A stretch of 64,000 bases of DNA from the NCBI RefSeq assembly GCF_026625045.1, contig NZ_CP113089.1, positions 1,488,001 through 1,552,000 on the forward strand. The letters are read 5' to 3'. Each line of letters starts with the position of its first letter. Position 1 is the first letter of the stretch. Under the pieces are notes generated by a model, which was not told where the DNA came from, did not search any database, and saw nothing but the letters and a program-made list of their open reading frames with translations. A program made the translations under genes and the position numbers. This stretch comes from Microcella daejeonensis. GTDB taxonomy: Bacteria > Actinomycetota > Actinomycetes > Actinomycetales > Microbacteriaceae. Shown piece by piece: positions 24,277 through 33,390 of this stretch.

Positions 24277-25245
24277 TCAGCGCGACGCGTGCGCCGCGAG
24301 CCGCCGCAGACCCTCGTCGATGCTCACCGTCGGGGCCCAGCCGAGCGCGCGGCGGGTCTCGCGCTGGTCGAACCAGTGCGCGGTCGAGAGCTGCTCGGCG
24401 AGGAAGCGCGTCATGGGGGGCTCGTCGACTCCCGGGCGGAGGGCCCAGGCGCGCTCGATGAGCGAGCCGGCGGCGCGGGCGACGCCGGCCGGCAGGCTCC
24501 ACTGCGGCGGCCGCACGCCCGAGGCGAGGCACATGCTCGTCAGCAGCTCGCCGACGGGTCGCGGTTCGCCGTTGGTGAGCACGAAGGCGCGGCCGTGCGC
24601 GTGCTCGGTGCGCTGCAGGGCTGCCACGAGGCCCGTGGCCGCGTTGTCGATGTAGGTCGAGTCGATGAGAGCGCGGCCGCCGTCGAGGAGCGGCAGCCGC
24701 CCGCGGCGGGCGCGGTCGAGGATGCGGCCGACGAGCTGCGTGTCTCCCGGCCCCCAGACCAGGTGCGGGCGGATGACGACGACGCGCATCGCGGCCGAGT
24801 CGCGGCCGAGGGCGAGCAGCTCGGCCTCGGCCTTCGTGCGCGCGTACTCGCCGCGGGCATCCTTGGGGGATGCGGGCTCGGCCCCGACGCCCTCGAGCGC
24901 GCTGCCGGCGTGCGCCACGGAGGGGGAGGAGACGTTGACGAACCGTCGGACGCCGGCGCGCTCGGCCTCGTCGAGCAGCGTGCGGGTTCCCTCGACGTTG
25001 ACGGCGCGGAACTCGGCCGCATCCCCCGCGAGCGAGACCTTGGCGGCGAGGTGGATGACCCCCTCGACCCCGTCGAGAACCCGAGCGACGGCTGCCGCAT
25101 CGGTGACCGACCCCTGCATATCGGTGACGCCCTCGACGCCCGAGGCCCGGCGCTGGAGCGTGCGCACGTCGTGCCCCGCCGCCACCAGCTCGGCCGCGAC
25201 CGCGCGGCCCAGGTAGCCCGAGGCCCCCGTGACGGCGACGATCAC
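24277..25245 (-). CDS. oleD: OleD-type NAD-dependent 2-alkyl-3-oxoalkanoate reductase
   Basis: Extended SDR/epimerase-like enzyme of 322 aa: NAD-binding GASGYLG (residues 7-13) and catalytic YARTK. In olefin biosynthesis OleD reduces the beta-keto acid made by OleA to a beta-hydroxy acid. The GTG start overlaps the oleBC stop (GTGA), so it is translationally coupled. The gene order oleA-oleBC-oleD makes the assignment specific; from sequence alone it would be a 3-beta-hydroxysteroid-dehydrogenase-like protein. Confidence 0.87.
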   Translation of the reverse strand: MIVAVTGASGYLGRAVAAELVAAGHDVRTLQRRASGVEGVTDMQGSVTDAAAVARVLDGVEGVIHLAAKVSLAGDAAEFRAVNVEGTRTLLDEAERAGVRRFVNVSSPSVAHAGSALEGVGAEPASPKDARGEYARTKAEAELLALGRDSAAMRVVVIRPHLVWGPGDTQLVGRILDRARRGRLPLLDGGRALIDSTYIDNAATGLVAALQRTEHAHGRAFVLTNGEPRPVGELLTSMCLASGVRPPQWSLPAGVARAAGSLIERAWALRPGVDEPPMTRFLAEQLSTAHWFDQRETRRALGWAPTVSIDEGLRRLAAHASR

Positions 25246-27890
25246 GGCGCGTCGATCCGTCCGCCGGCGAGCGTGCGCTCGGCCCAGGCCGACAGCCGGG
25301 TGCGGTCGATCTTGGAGTTGTGGCGGATGTCGGTCGGCAGGCCCGGCACCGCGAGCACGGCGACGAGCGGCGTCTCGGTGCGCGCCCGGATGTCGGCGGT
25401 CACCTCGGCGGAGGCGAGACCGGGGCGCGCGACGGCGGGCACGGTCTCGACGACGGCCACCGCCTGGCGCAGCCCGTGCGGGCCGACGCCGACGAGCGCC
25501 GCGCGACGCACGTGGGCCGAGCCCTCGATCTGCTGCTCCGGCCCGACGGGGGCGAGCGGCCCCTCCGCGGTGACGAGCACGTGCGGCAGGCGGCCCTCGA
25601 TCCAGAGCCGGCCCTCGGCGTCGAGGTGTCCGACGTCGCCCGTGCGGTGCCAGCGGTCGTCGTCGTCGGGCGTTCCCGCGAGGGCGCCGCGGTCGGTGAG
25701 CCAGAGTCGGTCGTACCCGGTCTTGAGGTGCGCCGCCGAGATGACGACCTCGCCCAGAACGCCGGCGGTCGAGCTCGGGGTTCCGACGGCGCGGCCGTCG
25801 GCATCCAGCGCACTGATGAGCACCCGGTTGGCGCCGATCGGCGAGCCGACGCAGACGCCCTGATCGGGGGCGGCGGAGGCCGCACGGATGCCGTCGAGGG
25901 TCACATCGGTGACGAGCAGGCACTCCGTCATGCCGTAGGGGGTGTGCGGTTCGGCGTTCGGCATGAGCTCGGCGGCCGCGGCGAGCAGCGGTTCGCCGAC
26001 GGGAGCGCCCGTGGAGAGGAAGGTGCGCACGGTCGCCAGCGCGCGGCGGTCGTCGGCGCCGAGGGCGTCAGCGGTAGCGACAACGTTGAGCACGGCGGCG
26101 GGGGAGAGGAAGACCATGCGGGCATCCGATGCCCGCACCGCCGCCGCGACCGCGCGCGCGGTGAGGGTGCGCGGCGCCGAGACGTCCATCGCGGGGGTCG
26201 CCGAGCGCGTGCCGAGGGCAGGGCCGAGCAGGGCGAAGGGCGCGAATCCGGTGACGAGTCCCGTGTCGGTGCCGATGCCGAAGTGGGCGGCGAGCACGTC
26301 GCGCAGCGCCGAGAGCTGCCGGTGCGTGTACGCGACGCCCTTCGCCGGACCGGTCGAGCCGGAGGTGAACAGGATCGCCGCGGCGTCGTCGGCGGCGGGC
26401 TCGGGCGGCAGCGCGGCGCCCGTGCCGCGGTCGAGGATCTCGCCGAGGCTGTGCGCGACGCCGAGAAGGCGACGTGATGCCCGCGGCAGCCGCGCGACCG
26501 ACACGCGCATCCCCGGCCAGCCGAGCGCTCGGGCCGCGGCCAGCCCGCGCGCCTCGCCGATGACGACGTCGGGCCAGGATCCGCGCACGGCCCGCGAGAG
26601 CCCCTGCACCCCGAGCCCCGCGTCGGCGACCACGACGACCGCACCGATGCGCAGGCAGGCGTAGACGACGGCGGTGAGCGTCGGGCCGGGCGGCACGAGC
26701 ACCGAGACGCGCTGACCCGTCGTGACCCCGACGCTCGCGAGGCCCGCGGCGATGCGGCGCACCCGGTCGTCGAGCTGCCGCCAGCTGACGTGGCGCTCGC
26801 CGCCGCGCGCGGCCATGTCGATGACGGCGTCGCCGTCGTCGTCGCGGCGGGCGTCGAGGGCGGACCAGAGGGGGGTGAAGGCGACGGCGGGCGCCGCATC
26901 GCGCGCGAGCGCGGTCTCAGCGGACGTGCCCGCCGTCGGCGCCGCTGCCCGGTCACCCAGCCAGGTCAGGATCGCCCCGGCGTAGTCGCGCTCCTCGGCG
27001 ATGAGGTGCCCGGCGCCCTCGAAGCGGTGCACGTCGGCGTGCGGCAGCCGATCGATGAGGTCGTCGAGGTAGCGGTCGCCGAAGATCGGGTCGCGCGGGC
27101 CCCACAGCAGCAGCGCGGGCACGGTGAGCGCGGCGACGCCAGCGGCGATGCGCTGCAGCTCGACGTGGCTCTCGTGAGCGGCATCCACCGGGATGTCGGC
27201 GACGAAGCCGCCGATCGCCCGCCGACGCTCGGCCGTGCGGTACGGCGCCCGGTACGCCTCGCGCACCGCCGGATCGAGCGCGGGCCGCGCGAGCGACAGC
27301 GTCGTCTCGAGGAACGCGGGGGTCGTGACGGTGGAGCCGGCGAGCACGCCGCGGGCGCCGGCGAGCCTCAGCGGCGCGGGGATGGGGACGCCGTCCGGGT
27401 GGTGCACGGCCGTGTTGAGCGACATGACGCCCGTGAGCAGGGCGGGGTGGTCGACCGCCCAGCCGAGGGCGACGACGCCGCCCCAGTCGTGGCCGAGCGT
27501 CATGACCGGGCCGGTCAGGCCCAGGGCGTCGGTGAGGTCGCCGAGGTCGCGCACCCGCTGCGCGAGCGGGCGGTGCATGCCGGTGCGCGCCGAGAAGCCC
27601 ATGTCGAGCTGGTCGACGGCGACGACGCGCCAGGCCGGCTCGCCGGCGTCGGCCGCACGGAGGGACGCCGCGACGAGGCCGCGCCAGAGGTACGACCAGG
27701 TCGGGTTGCCGTGGACGGCGAGGATCGTGCCGGCGGGGGCGACGCCGCGGCGCTCCAGCTCGGGGCCCGTGTCGAGCAGGTGCCACTCATGGGCGGCATC
27801 GGAGCCCGACTGGGGCACGAGCATGGTGCGGCTGACGCGCGCGTCGAGGCCGGGCATCCCGTCGAGAAGGCGACGGTGCTCGTCGATCAC
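25242..27890 (-). CDS. oleBC: Fused OleB-OleC: beta-lactone decarboxylase and beta-lactone synthetase
   Basis: Protein of 882 aa with two enzymes in one chain. Residues 1-315 are an alpha/beta hydrolase of the haloalkane-dehalogenase type: oxyanion HGNPTW (60-65), nucleophile D135 in GHDWGG, D267, H295. This is the OleB decarboxylase. Residues about 325-882 are an acyl-adenylate enzyme with P-loop FTSGSTGPAKG (508-518) and GMTECLL, the OleC beta-lactone synthetase. Fused OleBC is known from Actinobacteria such as Micrococcus. The GTG start overlaps the oleA stop (GTGA). The product would be a cis-olefin from long-chain beta-hydroxy acids. Confidence 0.9.
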   Translation of the reverse strand: MIDEHRRLLDGMPGLDARVSRTMLVPQSGSDAAHEWHLLDTGPELERRGVAPAGTILAVHGNPTWSYLWRGLVAASLRAADAGEPAWRVVAVDQLDMGFSARTGMHRPLAQRVRDLGDLTDALGLTGPVMTLGHDWGGVVALGWAVDHPALLTGVMSLNTAVHHPDGVPIPAPLRLAGARGVLAGSTVTTPAFLETTLSLARPALDPAVREAYRAPYRTAERRRAIGGFVADIPVDAAHESHVELQRIAAGVAALTVPALLLWGPRDPIFGDRYLDDLIDRLPHADVHRFEGAGHLIAEERDYAGAILTWLGDRAAAPTAGTSAETALARDAAPAVAFTPLWSALDARRDDDGDAVIDMAARGGERHVSWRQLDDRVRRIAAGLASVGVTTGQRVSVLVPPGPTLTAVVYACLRIGAVVVVADAGLGVQGLSRAVRGSWPDVVIGEARGLAAARALGWPGMRVSVARLPRASRRLLGVAHSLGEILDRGTGAALPPEPAADDAAAILFTSGSTGPAKGVAYTHRQLSALRDVLAAHFGIGTDTGLVTGFAPFALLGPALGTRSATPAMDVSAPRTLTARAVAAAVRASDARMVFLSPAAVLNVVATADALGADDRRALATVRTFLSTGAPVGEPLLAAAAELMPNAEPHTPYGMTECLLVTDVTLDGIRAASAAPDQGVCVGSPIGANRVLISALDADGRAVGTPSSTAGVLGEVVISAAHLKTGYDRLWLTDRGALAGTPDDDDRWHRTGDVGHLDAEGRLWIEGRLPHVLVTAEGPLAPVGPEQQIEGSAHVRRAALVGVGPHGLRQAVAVVETVPAVARPGLASAEVTADIRARTETPLVAVLAVPGLPTDIRHNSKIDRTRLSAWAERTLAGGRIDAP

Positions 27891-28909
27891 CAGGCGAGCT
27901 CCAGCATGGCGGTGTTGAGGCCCGAGCCGACGCCGACGAGCAGCACGCGGTCGCCCTCGCGCAGGTTCGCCTGCTCGCGCTCGAGCGTGATGGGCACGGA
28001 TGCCGGACCGATGTTGCCGAGCGTCGGGAACGTCGTGGGCACGCGCGAGCGGTCGAGACTCACGGCCTTGACGATCGAATCGGTGTGGATCGACGAGACC
28101 TGGTGCGTGATGTAGCGGTTCATCGACGACCAGTCCCACTCGTGCGAGGCCTCCTTCCACGCCGAGACGACGAGGTCGAGGCCGCCCTTGAGCAGAGCCT
28201 TCGCGTCGGTGAACATGCCGTCGACGCTGCCGACGCAGAGCTTGTGGAACTCGGTCGCGGCGCGCGTCACGCCGCCGAGCACGCGGTGGCCGGCGGGATG
28301 CTCGTCCGCCCGCCCGAGCACGGCCGCAGCCGATCCGGAGCCGAGGGTCAGCGTCGCGAACTCGCGCATGAAGTCGTCGCGGCTGCCCTCGGCGGCCAGT
28401 AGCCGCTCGATGGTGTTCACCTGGATCTCGTCGGCGTCCTCGCCGGCGACGACGATCGCGTGCCGGATCTGGCCCGACTGGATCATGGTCGCCGCGAGCG
28501 ACATGCCGTTGATGAAGCCGAGGCAGGCGTTGGCGACGTCGAAGTTGATGGCCGAGCTCGGCAGGCCGAGGCCATGGTGCAGGGCGACGGCGACGGAGGG
28601 CTCGAGGTTCGTGCGCGTCACCGAGGTGTTGATGAGCAGGCCGACGTCCTTCGCATCGACGCCGGCCTCGGCGAGGGCGCGCTTGCCGGCGGCGATCGTG
28701 GCCGCGTCGACGGTCTCGCCCGCCGCCCAGTTGCGCCGTTCCAGCACGCCGGCGACGCGGCGCAGCAGGCCGCGGTGCAGCTTGAGTCGCTTGAGCGAGG
28801 GCTCGAGCTGCGCCTCGATCTGCTCCGACGTCGTCACCCGGCTCGGAAGAACGCTCGCGACGGAGAGCAGCGCGACGTTGTCGAAGCGGGCGGTGGCGTT
28901 GCCGGACAC
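27887..28909 (-). CDS. oleA: OleA thiolase: long-chain acyl-CoA head-to-head condensing enzyme
   Basis: KAS III/thiolase-fold enzyme of 340 aa. The catalytic residues are C129 (NACLGF), H269 (ITHQVS) and N299 (GNIGPAS). E103 in NLEPSVA corresponds to the Glu donated across the OleA dimer. It performs the non-decarboxylative Claisen condensation of two fatty acyl-CoAs that starts olefin synthesis. A GTG start with upstream GAGGAGACCC is used. It heads the three-gene operon oleA-oleBC-oleD. Confidence 0.9.
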   Translation of the reverse strand: MSGNATARFDNVALLSVASVLPSRVTTSEQIEAQLEPSLKRLKLHRGLLRRVAGVLERRNWAAGETVDAATIAAGKRALAEAGVDAKDVGLLINTSVTRTNLEPSVAVALHHGLGLPSSAINFDVANACLGFINGMSLAATMIQSGQIRHAIVVAGEDADEIQVNTIERLLAAEGSRDDFMREFATLTLGSGSAAAVLGRADEHPAGHRVLGGVTRAATEFHKLCVGSVDGMFTDAKALLKGGLDLVVSAWKEASHEWDWSSMNRYITHQVSSIHTDSIVKAVSLDRSRVPTTFPTLGNIGPASVPITLEREQANLREGDRVLLVGVGSGLNTAMLELAW

Positions 28910-29044
28910 GGGTCTCCTCGGGGGATCGGTAGAAAGGCCCCCTAGTTTTCTATCTCACTTCGACTGTGCGCGCGCACCGGGCGGGGCTTGCGCTCAGTCG
29001 GCCGCTCGCCCGTTCTCGCGTCCCGCTGCCCGTCCCGTCCGCCG

Positions 29045-30427
29045 TCAGCGCCCGGCGAGCGGCAGCAGCGTGCGCCCCGCGGAGGCGCCGAGCGTCTCTG
29101 CGGCGGCGGGCTCGACCGCGCAGCATCCGCCCGCGCCTGACGCGGCCGAGCCGATGTCGGTCGAGCAGACGCCCGTCTCGGGCAGCACGAGCTCGACGCG
29201 GCGGGCCGCGGCGGCATCCCCCGCCAGTTCGTCGGCGATGGAGCGCACCTGCTCGTAGCCAGTGAGCAGCAGGAAGGTCGGTGCGCGGCCGTACGACTTC
29301 ATGCCGGCGAGGTAGAAGTCGTGCTCGGGGTGGGCGAGCTCGGCGACGCCGTGCGGGTACACGGTGCCGCACGAGTGCAGGTTGGGGTCGATGAGCGGCG
29401 CGAGCGCGCGCGGAGCCTCGACGATCCCGTCGAGGTCGAGCCGCAGCTCGCGCAGCATGCCGAGCTCGGGCCGGAACCCGGTGGCGACGACGACCTCGTC
29501 GACCTCGAGCGCGGCGCGACCACGACGGCTCGCGCCCATGACGCGCACGGCGCCGTCCTCGGCGCGCTCGACGCGGTCGATCTCGAACCGGTCGACGAGG
29601 GTGATCTCTCCGCTGCGCACGAGCTCGTGCACGCGCGACCCGAGCAGTCCGCGCTCGCGCAGCTCGTCGTCCGCGTCGCCCGAGACCCGCGTGGGCCGGC
29701 TGCCGCGGATCGCCCAGGTGACCTCGCCGGCGCCGGTCTCACGGGCGAGCGTCGCGAGCGCGAGCAGCGTGCTGGCGGCCGAGTGCCCCGCGCCGACGAC
29801 GAGCGTGCGGCGCCCGGCGAACCGGGCGCGATCGGCGCCGAGCACGTCGGGCAGTGCGCCGTGCAGGTTCTCGGCGACTGTCTCGATGCCGATCGGGTCG
29901 AGGCCGTTCGAGCCGAGCGGGTTGGGCGTGCCCCAGGTGCCCGAGGCGTCGATGACGGCGCGGGCGCGCCGCTCCTCGACGCCGGCGTCGGTCTGCACGC
30001 GAAGCACGAAGGGCGTGCGGTCGCGGCGGGCGGTGCGGGTGCGGTCCGCCCGCTCCCGCGTGACGGCGAGCACCCTCGATCGGTAGTGGATGCTCGGCGC
30101 CAGCTCGGTGGTAGCGGCGAGCGGCGCGAGGTAGGCGTCGACGAGCTCGCGGCCCGTGGGCAGACGGGCGGCGGCCGGAGCATCCCACCCCGCCGCATCG
30201 AGCAGTCGAGCCGCCGCGGGGTCGACGAGGTGCTCCCAGCTCGAGAACATGCGCGCGTGGGCCCACTGCTGCACCGCGGCGCCGGCGGAGTCGCCCGCCT
30301 CGAGCACGATCGCCTCGAAGCCGCGCTCATGCAGCTGCGCGGCCGCCGCGAGGCCGATCGGCCCGGCGCCGATGATTGCGACCGGCAGCTCGGCGAGGGC
30401 GGCGGGCAGGGGAGCGGTGCAGGTCAT
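29045..30427 (-). CDS. FAD-dependent monooxygenase-like flavoprotein next to arsR
   Basis: Protein of 460 aa. FAD-binding GAGPIGLAAAA is near residues 20-30 and a second nucleotide motif VVGAGHSAASTLLAL near 215. ATGFRPELG matches the ATG motif of flavin monooxygenases. The C-terminus carries a cysteine-rich tail (GVCSTDIGSAASGAGGCCAVE) that could bind metal or metalloid. It is divergent from arsR across a likely ArsR operator, resembling ArsO-type genes of arsenic loci. An arsenical or sulfur substrate is inferred; no arsenate reductase or efflux gene is nearby. Confidence 0.78.
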   Translation of the reverse strand: MTCTAPLPAALAELPVAIIGAGPIGLAAAAQLHERGFEAIVLEAGDSAGAAVQQWAHARMFSSWEHLVDPAAARLLDAAGWDAPAAARLPTGRELVDAYLAPLAATTELAPSIHYRSRVLAVTRERADRTRTARRDRTPFVLRVQTDAGVEERRARAVIDASGTWGTPNPLGSNGLDPIGIETVAENLHGALPDVLGADRARFAGRRTLVVGAGHSAASTLLALATLARETGAGEVTWAIRGSRPTRVSGDADDELRERGLLGSRVHELVRSGEITLVDRFEIDRVERAEDGAVRVMGASRRGRAALEVDEVVVATGFRPELGMLRELRLDLDGIVEAPRALAPLIDPNLHSCGTVYPHGVAELAHPEHDFYLAGMKSYGRAPTFLLLTGYEQVRSIADELAGDAAAARRVELVLPETGVCSTDIGSAASGAGGCCAVEPAAAETLGASAGRTLLPLAGR

Positions 30428-30485
30428 GGGGTTCTCCGGGGTCGCGGGGTCATCGATGGAGGTCGATGGGCCGAGTCTGTTCCGG

Positions 30486-30507
30486 CATATCGATGCTTGT
30501 CAATATG
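30486..30507. promoter_or_regulatory. Likely ArsR operator
   Basis: CATATCGA-TGCTTG-TCAATATG is an inverted repeat with one mismatch in eight, in the 97-bp gap between the divergent flavoprotein and arsR genes. It is AT-rich in an otherwise GC-rich region, typical of SmtB/ArsR sites. Confidence 0.62.
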
Positions 30508-30524
30508 CGGGGTACTGTGAGCGC

Positions 30525-30941
30525 ATGAGCACCGCCGTCGCCCCTGCTGCCGCCTGCGCGCCCACGACCGCTGCACCGCCGCTCGACGCCGAAGCCGCGC
30601 AGGCGCTGGCCCGCACGCTCAAGGCCGTGGCCGACCCCGCCCGGCTGCGGCTGCTGTCGATCGTCGCGGCGAGCACCGACGGCGCCGTGTGCGTGTGCGA
30701 CCTCACCGACCCTGTCGGGCTCAGCCAGCCGACCGTCTCGCACCACCTGCGCGTGCTGGTCGAGGCGGGCCTGCTCGCGCGCGAGAAGCGCGGCAGCTGG
30801 GCGTACTTCTCCGTCGTGCCCGGCGCCGTAAACGCACTCGGCGCGCTGCTCGGAGCGGCCGTCGGCGGTCGCGCCCTGCCTGCCGATTCCGACTCTCGAC
30901 GTCGGACGGCGAGCCCCGCGCCCGACGGAGCGCGCGCCTAG
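30525..30941 (+). CDS. ArsR/SmtB-family metalloregulator
   Basis: Protein of 138 aa with a winged helix-turn-helix (about residues 28-105: KAVADPARLRLLSIV, VGLSQPTVSHHLRVLVEAGLL). The helix alpha-3 motif VCVCDL (C56, C58) is the type used by ArsR for As(III)/Sb(III) binding; C11 could be a third ligand. The C-terminal tail is long and basic. It probably represses itself and the divergent flavoprotein through the palindrome at 30486-30507. Confidence 0.9.
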   Translation: MSTAVAPAAACAPTTAAPPLDAEAAQALARTLKAVADPARLRLLSIVAASTDGAVCVCDLTDPVGLSQPTVSHHLRVLVEAGLLAREKRGSWAYFSVVPGAVNALGALLGAAVGGRALPADSDSRRRTASPAPDGARA

Positions 30942-30951
30942 ACTGACCGCC

Positions 30952-31611
30952 ATGTCGACGGAGACGGTCGACCGCCGATCCCGCTGGGAGACGCGGATGC
31001 AGGTGCCCCTCATCGTCGTCGGCGTGCTCTTCGTCGTCGGCTACTCGGCATTCGTCCTCGCCCCGGAGCTCCCGGCCGCCGCGCGCGCCGGCATCACGCT
31101 CCTCATGGCGATCACCTGGATCGTCTTCGCCGTCGACTACGCCGTCCGCCTGGGTCTGACCCCGCGCGGCGGCCGCCGCGGCTTCGTGCGGCAGAACGTC
31201 ATCGACCTGCTGTCGGTTATCGTGCCGCTCGTGCGCGGCCTCCGCGTCATCAACCTGATCAGAACGGCGCCCGCGTTCCGCGCGCGCACGGGCACGGCCG
31301 TGCGCATCGAGGTCACCGCGTACGCCGCCGCCTCGGCCGCGTACTTCGTCTACTTCATCGCGCTCGCGACCCTCGCCGCCGAGCGCGATGCCGACGGCTC
31401 GACGATCACGACCTTCGGTGACGCGATCTGGTGGGCCATCGTCACCCTCGCGACGGTCGGCTACGGCGACGTGTACCCGGTCACCGTCGCGGGCCGCGTG
31501 TACGCGGTGATGCTCATGGCCGGAGGGGTCGTCATCGTCGGCACCGCATCGGCGCTGATCATCTCGTACATCATGGAGCGAATCCGCCCGCCGTCGACGC
31601 CCGAACGGTGA
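30952..31611 (+). CDS. Two-pore-domain-like potassium channel protein
   Basis: Protein of 219 aa with about six hydrophobic segments. The first four resemble a reduced voltage-sensor module, including an Arg-containing helix RGLRVINLIRTAPAFR. The pore follows: helix FGDAIWWAIVTL and selectivity filter TVGYGD (168-173). It is a K+-selective channel of the Ion_trans_2 type in the cytoplasmic membrane. It starts 10 bp after arsR but is probably unrelated in function. No RCK domain is present. Confidence 0.88.
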   Translation: MSTETVDRRSRWETRMQVPLIVVGVLFVVGYSAFVLAPELPAAARAGITLLMAITWIVFAVDYAVRLGLTPRGGRRGFVRQNVIDLLSVIVPLVRGLRVINLIRTAPAFRARTGTAVRIEVTAYAAASAAYFVYFIALATLAAERDADGSTITTFGDAIWWAIVTLATVGYGDVYPVTVAGRVYAVMLMAGGVVIVGTASALIISYIMERIRPPSTPER

Positions 31612-31639
31612 CGGCGGCGGAAGGGAGGGCGCCGCGTGC

Positions 31640-31981
31640 TCACGCCTCCGGGTCGTCCTGGAACGCCCGCAGCTCCTGATCGCAGCGGCACGCCGCCGCG
31701 ATGCGCGCCGCCCATGCCACGGCCTCCTCGCGCGTCGGCACGTCGATGATCGTGTATCCGCCTTCGAGGCGCGCCGTCTGCGGGTAGGTGCCGGGCGTCT
31801 CGACGCCGTCGGCCGAGACGCGCACGGGCGGCACGCTCTCGTCGACGCCGCCCGCCGTCAGGTAGACGCCGGCCGCTTTCATATCGCGCACGACCTGGTG
31901 CGACTCGCGCACGACGTCGTCGAACTCGTGCTCCTCGAACCGCATCTCACCGCTCGGGAACGAGATCATCCAATGCGTCAT
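31640..31981 (-). CDS. YciI family protein
   Basis: Protein of 113 aa of the YCII/DGPF domain family: MTHWMISFP start, GGYTIIDVPTREEAVAWAARIAAACR. These small alpha/beta proteins often act beside ECF sigma factors or as minor lyases. Here none is adjacent. Two cysteines (CRC) sit near the end. Function unknown. Confidence 0.78.
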   Translation of the reverse strand: MTHWMISFPSGEMRFEEHEFDDVVRESHQVVRDMKAAGVYLTAGGVDESVPPVRVSADGVETPGTYPQTARLEGGYTIIDVPTREEAVAWAARIAAACRCDQELRAFQDDPEA

Positions 31982-32064
31982 CGCCTGCTCCTTCTGCTGG
32001 GTTGCCTGCGCATCAGCCTGGCCCTCACTGCCCACGAGCGGAACCCCTGCGGCAGAATGGCCGC

Positions 32065-32427
32065 ATGAATGAGGAGCGCGCGGAGCACGGCGGGGCCGAG
32101 GCTCTCGCCCGCCGCCGTGCCGAGGCGGCCGCCCGCGTCGAGCGCCTGCGGGCCGAGCTCGGTGCGGTCCGCACCGCGCGCGGAGAGAATTCCGACGACG
32201 ACGAGCACGACCCCGAGGGCGCCACGATATCGCAGCTCTGGTCGCAGTCGTCGGGCCTGCTCGACGCGGCCCTGCGCGAGCTCGACGAGCTCGACGCGGC
32301 CCTCGCCCGGGTGGCGAGCGGCGACTACGGCGTCTGCCGCCGCTGCGGGCTCGCGATCGATCCGGCGCGACTGGATGCCCGTCCCGCCGCCGCGCTCTGC
32401 ATCGACTGCGCCCGGCTCGCCGGCTGA
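32065..32427 (+). CDS. TraR/DksA C4 zinc-finger protein
   Basis: Protein of 120 aa. The N-terminal region is charged and helical (about residues 5-40). A coiled-coil-like segment LLDAALRELDELDAALARVASGDYGVC leads into the C4 zinc finger CRRC...CIDC (about 90-115). Such proteins insert into the RNA polymerase secondary channel. The final 103 bp, coding for the zinc finger, are antisense to the C-terminal codons of the MmyB-like regulator. Confidence 0.85.
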   Translation: MNEERAEHGGAEALARRRAEAAARVERLRAELGAVRTARGENSDDDEHDPEGATISQLWSQSSGLLDAALRELDELDAALARVASGDYGVCRRCGLAIDPARLDARPAAALCIDCARLAG

Positions 32428-33290
32428 GCCGGGTCGTCCGCCGGCGCCGAGTCGCCCGCCTCCGCGCCCCAGGCCCGGATCGTCGGCAGTAGCGCCTCCG
32501 TCGACGAGCCCGGTTCGGCCGTGTAGACGATGAGGCGCTGATCGGGGTCGAGCGGCGGGGAGACGATCTCGATGCCGAAGTGCAGGACGCCGGCGACGGG
32601 GTGCCGGATGATCTTCTGCGCGGAGGCGAACTCGCGCACGCCGTGGTCGCGCCACCAGGCGTCGACCTGCGCGTCGGATTCGCGCAGCTGCCGCACGAGG
32701 GCCCCGAGGCGGGCATCCCGAGGGTGCCGGGCGATGTCCCGGCGCAGGGCGGCAACCGTGTACTGGGCGAAGCGCTCCCACTCGACGATGCGCTCGCGCG
32801 CGGCGGGGTCGAGCAGCACGTAGCGGGCGAGCGAGGAGCCGAGGGGGAGGGGACCGAGGACGGCCTCGAGCAGCGCGTTGCGGGCGAGCACCTCGAGGCG
32901 CTCGCCGAGCAGCATCACCGGCACGGCGTCGAGCGTCGTCATCAGGCGCAGCAGGCTGGGGTCGGCCTGCCGCGGCGCGGTTCGCCCGCCGCTGCCCGCG
33001 CGCGAGGGCGGGGCGGCGAGGTCGCGCAGGTGGGCGCGCTCGGTCTCGTCGAGGCGCAGGGCTCGGGCGAGAGCATCCAGCACCTCGATCGAGACGGCGG
33101 TCTGCCGACCCTGCTCGATGCGGCTGTAGTAGTCGGCGCTGACGCCCGCGAGCATCGCGAGCTCCTCTTTGCGCAGGCCCGGAACGCGGCGCGGGCTGGG
33201 GAACGCCGCGATGCCGGCGCGCGCGGGCGTGATGCCGTCGCGGCGCGAGCGCAGGAACGCGCCGAGGGCGGCGGCGTCGGACGCGGTCAT
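32325..33290 (-). CDS. MmyB-like XRE-family transcriptional regulator
   Basis: Protein of 321 aa. The N-terminal XRE helix-turn-helix (about residues 10-80) includes RRVPGLRKEELAMLAGVSADYYSRIEQGR. The C-terminal MmyB-like ligand domain (about 100-270) includes VPVMLLGERLEVLARNALLEAVLG. The last 40 or so residues are Ala/Ser-rich and overlap the convergent TraR/DksA gene. It may control the neighbouring SDR genes that diverge from it at 33391, the common arrangement for this family. Confidence 0.88.
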   Translation of the reverse strand: MTASDAAALGAFLRSRRDGITPARAGIAAFPSPRRVPGLRKEELAMLAGVSADYYSRIEQGRQTAVSIEVLDALARALRLDETERAHLRDLAAPPSRAGSGGRTAPRQADPSLLRLMTTLDAVPVMLLGERLEVLARNALLEAVLGPLPLGSSLARYVLLDPAARERIVEWERFAQYTVAALRRDIARHPRDARLGALVRQLRESDAQVDAWWRDHGVREFASAQKIIRHPVAGVLHFGIEIVSPPLDPDQRLIVYTAEPGSSTEALLPTIRAWGAEAGDSAPADDPAQPASRAQSMQSAAAGRASSRAGSIASPQRRQTP

Positions 33291-33390
33291 GCGCTCACCC
33301 TAAGCGGGCTGCGTCGCCGGCGCCTGGCCCTGCCGTGCCCTGGTTGAGCGAGGCCTGGTGGGGCGGCCGGGCGCCGACGAGTCTCGACCC

